Source: Mycobacterium malmoense (GTDB lineage Bacteria > Actinomycetota > Actinomycetes > Mycobacteriales > Mycobacteriaceae). Taken from it: a stretch of 64,000 nt of DNA. Shown here in pieces: positions 7,144-15,152 of this stretch (positions within the stretch are counted from its first letter, which is position 1; each line of letters opens with the position of its first letter). The notes beneath the pieces were generated by a model. The model saw nothing but the letters and a program-made list of their open reading frames with translations, was not told the origin of the DNA and did not search any database. Location of the stretch: NCBI RefSeq assembly GCF_019645855.1, contig NZ_CP080999.1, positions 4,340,001 to 4,404,000 of the forward strand. The letters are read 5' to 3'. Position numbers and translations under genes: made by a program.

Positions 7144-8808
7144 ATGACCTCCGTGCAAACCATCCCCGACATCACCGCCACCCCGGCGTGGGAAGCCCTG
7201 CGCAGGCATCACGAACAAATCGGCGAAACCCACCTACGCCAGTTCTTCGCCGACGATCCCGATCGCGGCCGCGAGCTCACCGTCACCGTCGGTGACCTCT
7301 ACATCGACTACAGCAAACACCGCATCACCCGAGAGACGCTGCGGCTGCTGGTCGATCTGGCGCGCGCGGCTAACCTCGAGGAGCGCCGCGACCAGATGTT
7401 CTCCGGCGTGCACATCAACACGTCGGAGGATCGCGCGGTGTTGCACACCGCGCTGCGGCTGCCCCGCGACACCGAGCTGATCGTCGACGGCCAAAACGTC
7501 GTCGAGGAGGTGCACGCTGTGCTCGACGCCATGGGTGACTTCACCGACCGGTTGCGCAGCGGTGAATGGACGGGGGCCACCGGGAAACGGATCAGCACCG
7601 TCGTCAACATCGGGATCGGTGGGTCGGACCTGGGTCCGGTGATGGTCTACCAGGCCCTGCGCCACTATGCAGATGCGGGCATTTCGGCGCGCTTCGTCTC
7701 CAACGTCGATCCGGCCGACCTGATCGCGAAGCTGGCCGACTTGGATCCTGCCACAACGCTTTTCATCGTCGCCTCCAAGACTTTCTCCACGCTGGAGACG
7801 CTGACCAACGCGACCGCGGCGCGCCGCTGGCTGACCGACGCGCTCGGCGACTCCGCGGTGTCCCGGCATTTCGTGGCCGTCTCCACCAACAGGCGCCTGG
7901 TCGACGACTTCGGCATCAACACCGACAACATGTTCGGGTTCTGGGATTGGGTCGGCGGGCGGTATTCGGTCGATTCGGCGATCGGGCTGTCGCTGATGGC
8001 CGTCATCGGCCGGGAGGCCTTCGCCGATTTCCTGTCCGGATTCCACATCGTCGACCAACATTTCAAGACCGCCCCGCTAGAGTCCAACGCGCCCGTCCTG
8101 CTGGGGCTGATCGGGTTGTGGTACTCCAACTTCATGGCGGCGCAATCGCGTGCCGTGCTGCCGTATTCCAACGACCTGGCGCGCTTTGCCGCCTACCTGC
8201 AACAGCTGACCATGGAATCCAACGGCAAGTCGACACGCGCCGACGGCACGCCGGTCACCAGCGACACCGGCGAAATCTTTTGGGGCGAACCGGGAACCAA
8301 CGGCCAGCACGCCTTCTATCAGTTGCTGCACCAGGGCACCCGCTTGGTGCCGGCCGATTTCATCGGCTTCAGCCAACCCACCGACGACCTCGCCACCGTC
8401 GAGGGCACGGGCAGCATGCACGACCTGCTAATGAGCAACTTCTTCGCCCAAACCCAGGTGCTGGCGTTCGGCAAGACCGCCGAAGAGATCGCCGCCGAAG
8501 GCACGCCCGCCGACATCGTGCCGCACAAGGTGATGCCGGGTAACCGCCCGTCGACCTCCATCCTGGCCAACCGGCTCACCCCGTCGGTGCTGGGCCAACT
8601 GATCGCGCTCTACGAGCATCAGGTCTTCACCGAGGGCGTGGTCTGGGGCATCGACTCGTTTGATCAGTGGGGCGTGGAGCTGGGCAAAACCCAGGCCAAG
8701 GCGCTGCTTCCGGTGATCACCGCTGACACCTCACCGGCGCCGCAGTCGGACAGCTCGACTGACGCGCTGGTGCGTCGCTACCGAACCGAAAGGGGCCGGG
8801 TCAGCTGA
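7144..8808 (+). CDS. pgi: Glucose-6-phosphate isomerase
   Basis: Interconverts glucose-6-phosphate and fructose-6-phosphate in glycolysis and gluconeogenesis. The 554-residue protein has the family length. It contains the signature region IGIGGSDLGPVMVYQALRHY, the sugar-binding SNVDP and VASKTFSTLETLTNA segments, GGRYSVDSAIG, and the PGI signature 2 segment FDQWGVELGK with the catalytic lysine near the C-terminus. Start ATG at 7144 lies 10 bp after the tandem repeat, so copy number could affect its promoter or leader. A 28-bp perfect palindrome spans its stop codon. Confidence 0.98.
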   Translation: MTSVQTIPDITATPAWEALRRHHEQIGETHLRQFFADDPDRGRELTVTVGDLYIDYSKHRITRETLRLLVDLARAANLEERRDQMFSGVHINTSEDRAVLHTALRLPRDTELIVDGQNVVEEVHAVLDAMGDFTDRLRSGEWTGATGKRISTVVNIGIGGSDLGPVMVYQALRHYADAGISARFVSNVDPADLIAKLADLDPATTLFIVASKTFSTLETLTNATAARRWLTDALGDSAVSRHFVAVSTNRRLVDDFGINTDNMFGFWDWVGGRYSVDSAIGLSLMAVIGREAFADFLSGFHIVDQHFKTAPLESNAPVLLGLIGLWYSNFMAAQSRAVLPYSNDLARFAAYLQQLTMESNGKSTRADGTPVTSDTGEIFWGEPGTNGQHAFYQLLHQGTRLVPADFIGFSQPTDDLATVEGTGSMHDLLMSNFFAQTQVLAFGKTAEEIAAEGTPADIVPHKVMPGNRPSTSILANRLTPSVLGQLIALYEHQVFTEGVVWGIDSFDQWGVELGKTQAKALLPVITADTSPAPQSDSSTDALVRRYRTERGRVS

Positions 8809-8818
8809 CCCGGCCCCT
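8791..8818. terminator. 28-bp perfect palindrome spanning the pgi stop codon
   Basis: The sequence from 8791 to 8818 (left half AGGGGCCGGGTCAG) is its own reverse complement. The TGA stop of pgi at 8806-8808 lies within it. It can form a 14-bp stem (about 12 bp with a small loop) and probably acts as an intrinsic terminator without a U tract. Confidence 0.6.
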
Positions 8819-8882
8819 GCCGCGAGCGTGCGCAGAATGCCACCGCGAGGCGGCGTGTCGTGTACAAACACGCACGCTCGCG
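8819..8882. terminator. Second inverted repeat between convergent pgi and SDR gene
   Basis: CCGCGAGCGTGCG (about 8820-8832) pairs with its complement at 8870-8882. The interior, CAGAATGCC and beyond, resembles other palindromic elements in this window. It lies between two convergent genes and is probably bidirectional. Confidence 0.55.
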
Positions 8883-8901
8883 GTTGGGGCAAGGAGGGGG
8901 G

Positions 8902-9651
8902 CTACGCGAACGCCTTGGTGAAGCGGGGCGGCAGCACCCGCATCAGCTGCACCAGCGGCGCCCACGGCCACCACGGCACGACGGCGCGGCCGGGCTCGCG
9001 CTCGATGGCGTCAACGAGTGCTTTGACGCCAGTTTCGTTGTCCACCAGGAACATTGTGCTCGCCGATTTGGCCGTCATTTCCGACTCGATGTAGCCCGGC
9101 TCGATCACCGAGACCTTCACGGGGCTGTTGCAATATTCGGCCCGCAGTGATTCGCCCAGGGAACGCATTCCGGCTTTGCTTGCGGCGTAGGAGGCTTTGA
9201 CGCCCGGCACGCCTTTAGCGCCGAGCACCGACGAGATGAGCACCAGATGCCCCGAACCACTCTTGGTGAACATCTCCAGCGCGGTTTCGATCTGCACCAA
9301 CGCTGCCACCAAGTTGGTCTCGATGGTCGCCTTGTTCGCCCACAGCTTGCCGGAGCCCAGCTTCGCGCCCTTGCCGATACCGGCGTTGACGATGATGCGG
9401 TCGATGCCGCCAAGCTCGTCGCTCAGTTCGGCGAAGACCTTGGGCACCTGCTCGTGGTCGTTGACGTCCAGCGCGGCGACCGCGATCTTGATGCCCGGAT
9501 GCTGTTGCGACAGTTCGGCTTTCAGCTCGTCGAGGCGGTCGGTGCGACGGGCGCACAGCGCCAGGTCGCGGCCCTTGGCGGCGAAGGAACGCGCCATCCC
9601 GGCGCCCAGGCCGGAGCTGGCGCCCGTGATGAGGATCTTCTGACGAGTCAC
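8902..9651 (-). CDS. Short-chain dehydrogenase/reductase, Rv0945-like
   Basis: NAD(P)-dependent oxidoreductase of the classical SDR fold, substrate unknown. The 249-residue protein has the cofactor loop TGASSGLGAGM near the N-terminus, an Arg-rich segment after beta-2 (CARRTDR) that favours NADPH, NNAG-like IVNAGIG, and the catalytic Ser (LISSVLG) and YAASKAG tyrosine-lysine pair. GTG at 9651 is chosen because it places the Rossmann loop about 10 residues from the start; the open frame continues upstream into the next gene without any family similarity. It is convergent with pgi and lies downstream of the Fpg-like gene on the same strand. Confidence 0.92.
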   Translation of the reverse strand: MTRQKILITGASSGLGAGMARSFAAKGRDLALCARRTDRLDELKAELSQQHPGIKIAVAALDVNDHEQVPKVFAELSDELGGIDRIIVNAGIGKGAKLGSGKLWANKATIETNLVAALVQIETALEMFTKSGSGHLVLISSVLGAKGVPGVKASYAASKAGMRSLGESLRAEYCNSPVKVSVIEPGYIESEMTAKSASTMFLVDNETGVKALVDAIEREPGRAVVPWWPWAPLVQLMRVLPPRFTKAFA

Positions 9652-9728
9652 GTTGGCAGCATATCCAGTGCCCGCCCAACGTCGAGTTGTTGGGCTGGAC
9701 AGTGGGTTTTCGCCACAAGTCGGCGCAC

Positions 9729-10592
9729 TTACTTCAGCAGCCGCGACATGCGCCGGTCGGCCAGCACCTTGCCGCCCGTCTGGCACGTCGGACAGTACTG
9801 AAAAGACTTGTCCGCGAAGGACACTTCGCGCACGGTGTCCCCGCACACCGGGCAGGGCAGCCCGGTGCGCGCGTGCACCCTCAGTCCGGAACGCTTCTCC
9901 CCTTTGAGCATGGCGGCACCCTGGCCGACCAACCGGCTGACCGCGTCGGTCAGCACCGACACCATCGCGTCGTGCAGCGCGGTGAGCTGTCCGCCGGTCA
10001 GCTTCCCGGCGATGGCGAACGGCGAGATCTTCGCGACGTGCAGGATTTCGTCGCTGTAGGCGTTGCCGATGCCGGCGATCACCTTCTGGTCGGTGATGAC
10101 GGTCTTGATCCGGCCGGTGTTGCCGGCCAGCAGCCCGGCCAGGTCGTCGACACCGAGGTCCAGCGCGTCCGGGCCGAGGCCCGCGATGCCCGGCACCAGC
10201 CGCGGGTCGTCGACGAGCCACACCGCCAGCCGCTTTTGGGTGCCGGCCTCGGTGAGGTCAAAGCCGGGCGCCTCACCCGGCGTGCCCAGGTGCACCCGCA
10301 ACGCGATCGGTCCCTTGCCGGGGCGCAGCGGCGCAGCGGCGAGCTTGTCGGACCACCGCAGCCAGCCCGCGCGCGACAGGTGGGCGATCAGGAACAGCTT
10401 TCCGGCCTGCAGCCCCAAGTACTTGCCCCACCGGGCGGCCCCGGTCACGACCTGGCCGTGCAGGGCGCTGATCGGCGGGTCGAAGGTTTTCAGCACCGAC
10501 AGCGCGGCGACGTCGACGCGGCCGATCGTCAAACCGACGGCGTGGCGCCGCAAATGGTCGACCAGCGCTTCGATCTCCGGCAGTTCGGGCAC
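9729..10592 (-). CDS. Formamidopyrimidine-DNA glycosylase-like protein (Fpg2/Nei family, full length)
   Basis: Base-excision repair glycosylase/AP lyase family, 287 residues. After the GTG start the protein reads VPELPEIEALVDHL, giving the catalytic proline and glutamate of the PELPE motif. The helix-two-turn-helix segment is visible around TDQKVIAGIGNAYSDEIL. The C-terminal zinc finger is intact: CPVC, 16 residues, then CPTC, ending QTGGKVLADRRMSRLLK. The M. tuberculosis homologue Rv0944 is known as an N-terminally truncated Fpg, so this copy represents the intact form. Only 5 bp separate it from cobF upstream, which indicates cotranscription. Confidence 0.92.
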   Translation of the reverse strand: MPELPEIEALVDHLRRHAVGLTIGRVDVAALSVLKTFDPPISALHGQVVTGAARWGKYLGLQAGKLFLIAHLSRAGWLRWSDKLAAAPLRPGKGPIALRVHLGTPGEAPGFDLTEAGTQKRLAVWLVDDPRLVPGIAGLGPDALDLGVDDLAGLLAGNTGRIKTVITDQKVIAGIGNAYSDEILHVAKISPFAIAGKLTGGQLTALHDAMVSVLTDAVSRLVGQGAAMLKGEKRSGLRVHARTGLPCPVCGDTVREVSFADKSFQYCPTCQTGGKVLADRRMSRLLK

Positions 10593-10597
10593 GCCCT

Positions 10598-11341
10598 TCA
10601 GTCTGCCGGTCTGAGCAAATAGGTGTCCATGATCCAGCCGCGCCGCGAGCGGGCGTCGGCCCGCATCGCCGCGATGCGCGTCCCGACCTCGCCGACGGTG
10701 CCCGCCACCAGCAGCTCGTCCTCGGTACCCAGGTATGCCCCCCACCAGATCCGGGTGTCCGCGGGGCACGCCTGAAACGAGCAGTCGGCGTCGAGCATCA
10801 CCAGGGCCGAGCCCTTCAGGCCGGCCTTACGCAGCTGCCTACCGGTGGTGATCAGCACCGGTTCGCCGACCTCGTTGAGCGGGATCCGGTGCCGTGCCGT
10901 CAGCGCCTGCACGGCGGTGATTCCCGGAATGACGTCATAGCCGAAGTCGACCTCGGCCGCGACCGCGTCGAGGATGCGCAGCGTGCTGTCGTACAGCGAC
11001 GGGTCACCCCAGGCCAGGAAGGCGCCCACCCCGTCGGGGCCGAGCTCGGCGGAGATGGCCGCCGCCCAGACCCGCGCACGCGCGGCATGCCAATCCGAAA
11101 CGGCCTCCCGGTAGTCGCCGTCGACCTGCCGTTTAGGGTCGGGCAGCTCGACGAAGCGATAGCCCGGCTCGCGGATGAACCGCGCGCAGATCTCCCGTCG
11201 CAGCGAGACCAGGCCGCTTTTCGCCTCCCCCTTGTCCATCGCGAAGAACACCTGCGTGTCGTTGAGCGCCCGGATCGCCTGGACGGTCATGTAGTCGGGG
11301 TCCCCGGCGCCGATGCCGATGACGTGGATATGCCGACTCAC
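10598..11341 (-). CDS. cobF: Precorrin-6A synthase (deacetylating)
   Basis: SAM-dependent methyltransferase of the aerobic cobalamin pathway; methylates C1 of precorrin-5 and releases acetate. The 247-residue protein is a complete tetrapyrrole-methyltransferase fold. It has the N-terminal HVIGIGAGDPDYMTVQAI phosphate loop, the central AFLAWGDPSLYDSTLRIL motif, and YDVIPGITAVQALTARHRIP. The segment WWGAYLGTEDELLVAG is typical of CobF. cobF is absent from the M. tuberculosis complex but retained in M. canettii and many other mycobacteria. It sits upstream of the Fpg-like gene on the same strand and is divergent from the AurF-like oxygenase gene. Confidence 0.93.
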   Translation of the reverse strand: MSRHIHVIGIGAGDPDYMTVQAIRALNDTQVFFAMDKGEAKSGLVSLRREICARFIREPGYRFVELPDPKRQVDGDYREAVSDWHAARARVWAAAISAELGPDGVGAFLAWGDPSLYDSTLRILDAVAAEVDFGYDVIPGITAVQALTARHRIPLNEVGEPVLITTGRQLRKAGLKGSALVMLDADCSFQACPADTRIWWGAYLGTEDELLVAGTVGEVGTRIAAMRADARSRRGWIMDTYLLRPAD

Positions 11342-11400
11342 CGTTGCCTCCTGACACGCTCATCGCCGGACACGTTGCGCGCACGGCCCGGTGTGGGTCA

Positions 11401-11434
11401 ACCTAATTGAAACCTCATACACCTAGTCGAAACC
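11401..11434. promoter_or_regulatory. 14-bp direct repeat with 20-bp period upstream of the diiron oxygenase
   Basis: ACCTAATTGAAACC at 11401 and ACCTAGTCGAAACC at 11421 match at 12 of 14 positions and are spaced two helical turns apart. They lie between divergent cobF and the AurF-like gene and look like paired sites for a dimeric regulator. The regulator is unknown. Confidence 0.4.
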
Positions 11435-11510
11435 ACAGGTACCCGATACCATGGGTATTGACTATCTGTTGCGATCTTCCTGCCGTCCGAAGCATGAAGG
11501 GACACCAGCG

Positions 11511-12416
11511 ATGACCACCGCGGTGAAACCAGCCGGGCCGAGTCGTGAGGAATTCTCGGAGCGTCTACTGAAAGGCTCGGTCAAAAAGTCCTACGAGCCG
11601 GTCGTCGACATCGACTGGGATGCCCCGCTGGAGCCGGACAAGTTCTTCCTGCCGCCGCGGCTGGTGTCGCTGTACGGCACGCCAATGTGGGACGAGATGA
11701 CGCGCGAGCAGCAGATCGAGCTGTCCCGCCAGGAGCTGGTCAACACGCTGTCGGCCGGAATCTGGTTCGAGAACATGCTCAACCAATCCTTGTTGCGCAC
11801 CATCCTGCACGAGGACCCGACGAGCCGGTCGACGCATTACAAGCTGACCGAGCTGGGCGACGAGACCCGCCACATGGTGATGTTCGGCAAGGCCATCGAG
11901 CGCATCGGCGCCAAGCCGGTGCGCCCACGGCTGCTGCACCGGATGATCATCAACGCCCTGCCGCTGGCGTTCCAGCGGGGCGCGATGCTGTGGGTCGCCG
12001 CCCTGATCGGTGAAGAGATTTTCGACTCGCTGCAACGGCAGATGATGGACGACCCGGAGCTGCAGCCAATCATCCAGCGGCTCATGCGGATTCACGTCAC
12101 CGAAGAGGCCCGTCACATCCAGTTCGCCCGCGACGGCGCGCGCAAGCGTGTCGCCGAAATGCCCCGGTTCAACAAGTGGTTCATGGCCAACATCAACGGG
12201 CTCGGCGGGTATTTCTTCCGCTACCTGTTCAGCAATCCGATCCCGTACGCGCGGACGGGCCTGGACGCCAAACGGGCACGAGCGACCGCGCGCACGAGCC
12301 CACACCGTTATGAGACGCAGATTGCCGGTTTCGCCCCGCTGGCCGCGTTTTTGACCGAGATCGGCCTGATGGGCCCGATCGCGCGCCGCGGCTGGAAGCG
12401 CGCCAAGTTTCTGTGA
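11511..12416 (+). CDS. AurF-like diiron oxygenase (p-aminobenzoate N-oxygenase family)
   Basis: Non-haem diiron protein of the AurF/DUF3066 family, whose known members oxidise aryl amines or other small substrates. The 301-residue protein shows ferritin-like ligand motifs: EN/E residues in IWFENMLNQSLL, GDETRHMVMFG (ExxH), and HVTEEARHIQFAR (EExxH). ATG at 11511 is chosen because GAAGGGA lies 9 nt upstream and the family start follows; an in-frame ATG at 11451 lacks a ribosome site. The last codons overlap the GTG of the next gene, so the oxygenase and the flavoprotein are translationally coupled and may form an electron-transfer pair. Substrate unknown. Confidence 0.88.
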   Translation: MTTAVKPAGPSREEFSERLLKGSVKKSYEPVVDIDWDAPLEPDKFFLPPRLVSLYGTPMWDEMTREQQIELSRQELVNTLSAGIWFENMLNQSLLRTILHEDPTSRSTHYKLTELGDETRHMVMFGKAIERIGAKPVRPRLLHRMIINALPLAFQRGAMLWVAALIGEEIFDSLQRQMMDDPELQPIIQRLMRIHVTEEARHIQFARDGARKRVAEMPRFNKWFMANINGLGGYFFRYLFSNPIPYARTGLDAKRARATARTSPHRYETQIAGFAPLAAFLTEIGLMGPIARRGWKRAKFL

Positions 12417-13654
12417 CGCGGCGCGTCCACGAGGTCGTTATCGTCGGTGCCGGCGCGGCCGGCAGGTGTGCCGCGACCGAGCTGGCCGACGCGGGCGTCA
12501 CCGACTCCCTGACCCTGGACAAAACGTCGGGCCACGAAGTCATCGGCTCGGTGTTCGACGACGACTCCGACACCTGGACGTTGCACACCGCCGCCGGCGA
12601 GATTTTCCAGGGTCGTATCGTCATCGCGGCCCACCCACCGCCAAATGTCCCGTGGATACCGGAATTGGCCGGGCGCAACGACTTTCGCGGAGCGTCGTTT
12701 CACGCGGCCCGGTGGCAGCCCGATTTCGATCCAACCGGCAAGCGCATCGCCGTCATCGGCGCCGACACCACCGCCGGGCATCACATTCCGCGGCTAACCC
12801 AATCGGCGGCCTCGGTCACCGTCTTCGCGCACCCGCCGCGCCGGATCGTCCCCGAGTTGCCGCTGCCGACGACGCGCGCAAAACGCTGGCTGCGCCGCCA
12901 TATCCGACCGACCGCAAGCAACGGGCGGTCGCGGCCCGCGCTGGTGGGATCGGCGGTCGGCGCCGTCACCCCGTCGGGCATCCGCACCACCGACGGCGTC
13001 GACCACGACGCCGACGTCATCGTTTACGGCACTGGGTTCGCGATTCCCGAGCGGATCCCGGACAAGAGGCTGGTGGGTTCCGGCGGGCTGACCATCCGGC
13101 AGGCCTGGGACGACGGCATGGAGCCCTACTTCGGGGTCGCCCTTCACGGTTTCCCGAACTACTTCTTCATCGGCGGGCCCGACGTTGGCGCCCAAGCACG
13201 CTATGTCGCCGAATGCGTGCGGCTCATGAAGCACACCACCAGCACCCGAATCGAAGTGCGGCGCAGCAGCCAACAGGTGTTCAACGAGCGCGTCTACGTG
13301 CAATCCGCCCAGCCGCATCGGGTGGCATCGGCCTTCGACCTGTCATTCAGCGCACGCGAAGACGGCGAAATCTACGACGGCGCAGCGACGCTGACGGTGG
13401 CCGGCACCGAACACCCGGTGCGCGTCCGCCTCGCCGGCCACCTGGACCCGATCGACGGCCGTTACCACTGGCAGGGCACGGTTTTTGGTTCCTCGTCGCA
13501 GCCCCTGCCGGACGAGACGCTCAGGCAGGCGCGCACCGCGACGCTGACGGTGGGCGACCGCAGTGCGCCGGCGCGCATCGTCGAGCAAACGCCGTGGGGC
13601 ACGCACACGGTCGCCGGAGTGGGCGCTCCACCGTACGCGCCGAGCCGGCGCTAA
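12413..13654 (+). CDS. FAD-dependent monooxygenase-like protein with DUF4873 tail, internally shortened (Rv0943c-like)
   Basis: Flavin-binding (Baeyer-Villiger/FMO-type) monooxygenase family, 413 residues. The N-terminal FAD loop VIVGAGAAGRCAATELADAG is intact. The second nucleotide loop is degenerate (AVIGADTTAGHHIPRL), with GxDxTA in place of GTGSTA. The C-terminal 90 residues are a separate beta-rich domain as in DUF4873 fusions. After LTLDKTSGHEVIGSVFDDD the protein jumps to WTLHTAAGE, so the GGTW-containing segment that usually follows the first strand (roughly 60-70 residues) is missing. FAD binding may be impaired. The GTG start overlaps the stop of the AurF-like gene. It may be a redox partner or a decaying enzyme. 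Confidence 0.8.
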   Translation: MTRRVHEVVIVGAGAAGRCAATELADAGVTDSLTLDKTSGHEVIGSVFDDDSDTWTLHTAAGEIFQGRIVIAAHPPPNVPWIPELAGRNDFRGASFHAARWQPDFDPTGKRIAVIGADTTAGHHIPRLTQSAASVTVFAHPPRRIVPELPLPTTRAKRWLRRHIRPTASNGRSRPALVGSAVGAVTPSGIRTTDGVDHDADVIVYGTGFAIPERIPDKRLVGSGGLTIRQAWDDGMEPYFGVALHGFPNYFFIGGPDVGAQARYVAECVRLMKHTTSTRIEVRRSSQQVFNERVYVQSAQPHRVASAFDLSFSAREDGEIYDGAATLTVAGTEHPVRVRLAGHLDPIDGRYHWQGTVFGSSSQPLPDETLRQARTATLTVGDRSAPARIVEQTPWGTHTVAGVGAPPYAPSRR

Positions 13655-14206
13655 CGGCCTAGAACCGGTCTGCCTTTTTTAGGTTTGCCACGTGTTACGT
13701 GGGGGTAATCCGCATAGGCCTATTTTCATCCCGCGCGGGAGGTTGGGCACCCGGGCAAAGTGGGTAACCCCGCTGGGTGCACACGCTGCAGCAGACGAGT
13801 GGACGAGAACGGCATGTTCGGCGTGGTAGGGGTCGATGCTTCGGACGGGCGGGTCGAAGCACGCACCTCGCTCGTGTCCAGTCCGCGGAGCGGCCATGGG
13901 GCCAAGGCGGCCCACCACATCCAGTCATCCCTGGCGGCATCGATGCCGCCCATCCGGGAGCGAGAAGCTTCTGCCGCCGAGGGGGCGGGTTCTCAAGCAG
14001 TTATCCGGGCGGGAATTCGAGGAGCGGGATATGGAAATGGGCCGCACGGCCGAGCCGGAAAGCCGGATTACGACATCCCATCCGTTTTCGACCACGTTAG
14101 GAATGCGGGCGCCTGAATCGCTCGCGGGACACGCACGCTGGCACGGCACGTGTTCGCGGGCCGCGGTCTGCGAGGATGAAGCCCTGAAGGAAAAGGGGTG
14201 GCCGCG
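13655..14206. other. Intergenic region with SigF-like promoter, no convincing gene
   Basis: About 550 bp. Open frames exist in all three forward frames (for example 13760-14116), but none has a ribosome site, a recognisable family or a consistent advantage over the others. The one clear signal is the SigF-type promoter at 13741-13766. If it drives the STAS/ATPase gene, the 5' untranslated leader would be over 400 nt long. Confidence 0.45.
13741..13766 (+). promoter_or_regulatory. Candidate SigF-dependent promoter
   Basis: GGTTG at 13741-13745 and GGGTA at 13762-13766 are separated by 16 nt, matching the mycobacterial SigF consensus GGTTT-N15-17-GGGTA with one mismatch. It points toward the STAS/ATPase gene at 14207, whose predicted function fits the anti-sigma/anti-anti-sigma circuitry of SigF. 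Confidence 0.5.
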
Positions 14207-14965
14207 GTGAGCGCGGTAGCTGAGTCGCCGAGCTCGCTGGCAGTTGTGACGCGGATGGATCAGTCGATGGTCGTCCTGACGGTCGAAGGCATGCTCGATA
14301 CCGGCAGCTCCGCGGCGCTGCGCGACATCGTCATGAACGCCACACGCGACAAGCCCTCGGCCGTCATCGTCAACGTCAGCGCGCTGCGAGTGCCCGCGGA
14401 ATCGGCCTGGTCGACCTTTATCGGCGCGCGGTGGCAGGCGCAGCCCGACGTTCCGATCATGCTGGTCTGCGCTGATCGCGCCACCCGCGAGGCGATCGCC
14501 CACAGCGACGTCGCGCGCTTCACACCGGTGTACGCGACCGAGAAAGGAGCGGGGAAGGCGCTCGATCGGCTCGCACGCCGCACCATTTGGCATGCCGACG
14601 CCGAACTGCCCGCCAACCTGACCAGCCTGCGCGAGTCACGCCGGCTGGTCCGCGAGTGGCTGGCCGCCTGGTCGCAATCCGCGCTCATCCCGGTGGCGCT
14701 GGTGGTGGTCAATGTGTTCGTGGAAAACGTGCTGGAACACACCGGAAGCGTTCCGATGATGCGGGTCCAGACCGACGGCGCCACGGCGACCATCGCGGTG
14801 TCCGACGACAGCAGCGCCCCGGCCCTGCGGCTGCCGTCGTCGGACCAGGGCATCGACGTATCCGGCTTGGCCATCGTCGACGCGTTGTCGCGCGCGTGGG
14901 GCAGCACTCCCACGTCGTCCGGCAAGACGGTTTGGGCGGTCATCGGCCCCGAAAACCAGCTTTAG
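14207..14965 (+). CDS. STAS domain-HATPase fusion, putative sigma-factor circuit regulator (Rv0941c-like)
   Basis: Two-domain cytoplasmic protein of about 252 residues. The N-terminal 120 residues read as a STAS (anti-anti-sigma) domain (VLTVEGMLDTGSSAALRDIV, then PSAVIVNVSALRV). The usual phospho-acceptor DSSG is replaced by PAESA. The C-terminal 120 residues look like a GHKL/RsbW-type kinase domain: N box VVNVFVENVLEHTG, G1-like VSDDSSAP, and G2-like GIDVSGLAIVDALSRAWG. Combining antagonist and kinase modules in one chain suggests a self-contained partner-switching regulator. GTG 14207 (AAGGGG just upstream) is preferred; GTG 14198 is possible. A SigF-like promoter lies upstream. Confidence 0.75.
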   Translation: MSAVAESPSSLAVVTRMDQSMVVLTVEGMLDTGSSAALRDIVMNATRDKPSAVIVNVSALRVPAESAWSTFIGARWQAQPDVPIMLVCADRATREAIAHSDVARFTPVYATEKGAGKALDRLARRTIWHADAELPANLTSLRESRRLVREWLAAWSQSALIPVALVVVNVFVENVLEHTGSVPMMRVQTDGATATIAVSDDSSAPALRLPSSDQGIDVSGLAIVDALSRAWGSTPTSSGKTVWAVIGPENQL

Positions 14966-15080
14966 CCGGACGACGATGCGGCCGTGCCGCTGAGGAGCCC
15001 GGCAATCCAACAGGGCCGGACGACGATGCGGCCGTGCCGCTGAGGAGCCCGGCAATCCAACAGAGCCGGACGACGATGCG
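14965..15080. repeat. 50-bp tandem repeat (two full copies plus a 16-bp third)
   Basis: Units start GCCGGACGACGATGCG at 14965, 15015 and 15065, an exact 50-bp period with one or two substitutions. The first base of the array is the last base of the STAS/ATPase stop codon. A minisatellite in the gap before the KstR-like box. Confidence 0.9.
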
Positions 15081-15101
15081 GGACCCAAGCGCGGGTCAAA
15101 C

Positions 15102-15115
15102 TAGAACACGTTCTA
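15102..15115. promoter_or_regulatory. KstR-type operator
   Basis: TAGAACACGTTCTA is a 6-bp perfect inverted repeat with a 2-bp centre and fits the KstR consensus TnnAACnnGTTnnA exactly. It lies 38 bp upstream of the F420-dependent oxidoreductase start, suggesting repression relieved by cholesterol-derived CoA thioesters. Confidence 0.7.
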
Positions 15116-15152
15116 ATGTCGTGGGACGGCCCCCTCAAGGAAGGCAGACGAC

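Noticed and set aside
9652..10221. N-terminal extension of the SDR protein
   Set aside because: It is the antisense/alternate phase of the Fpg-like gene; the Rossmann loop begins about 10 residues after GTG 9651.
13760..14116. 118-residue frame near the SigF-like promoter
   Set aside because: Frames of similar length overlap in other phases, there is no ribosome site, and no recognisable protein; treated as non-coding.
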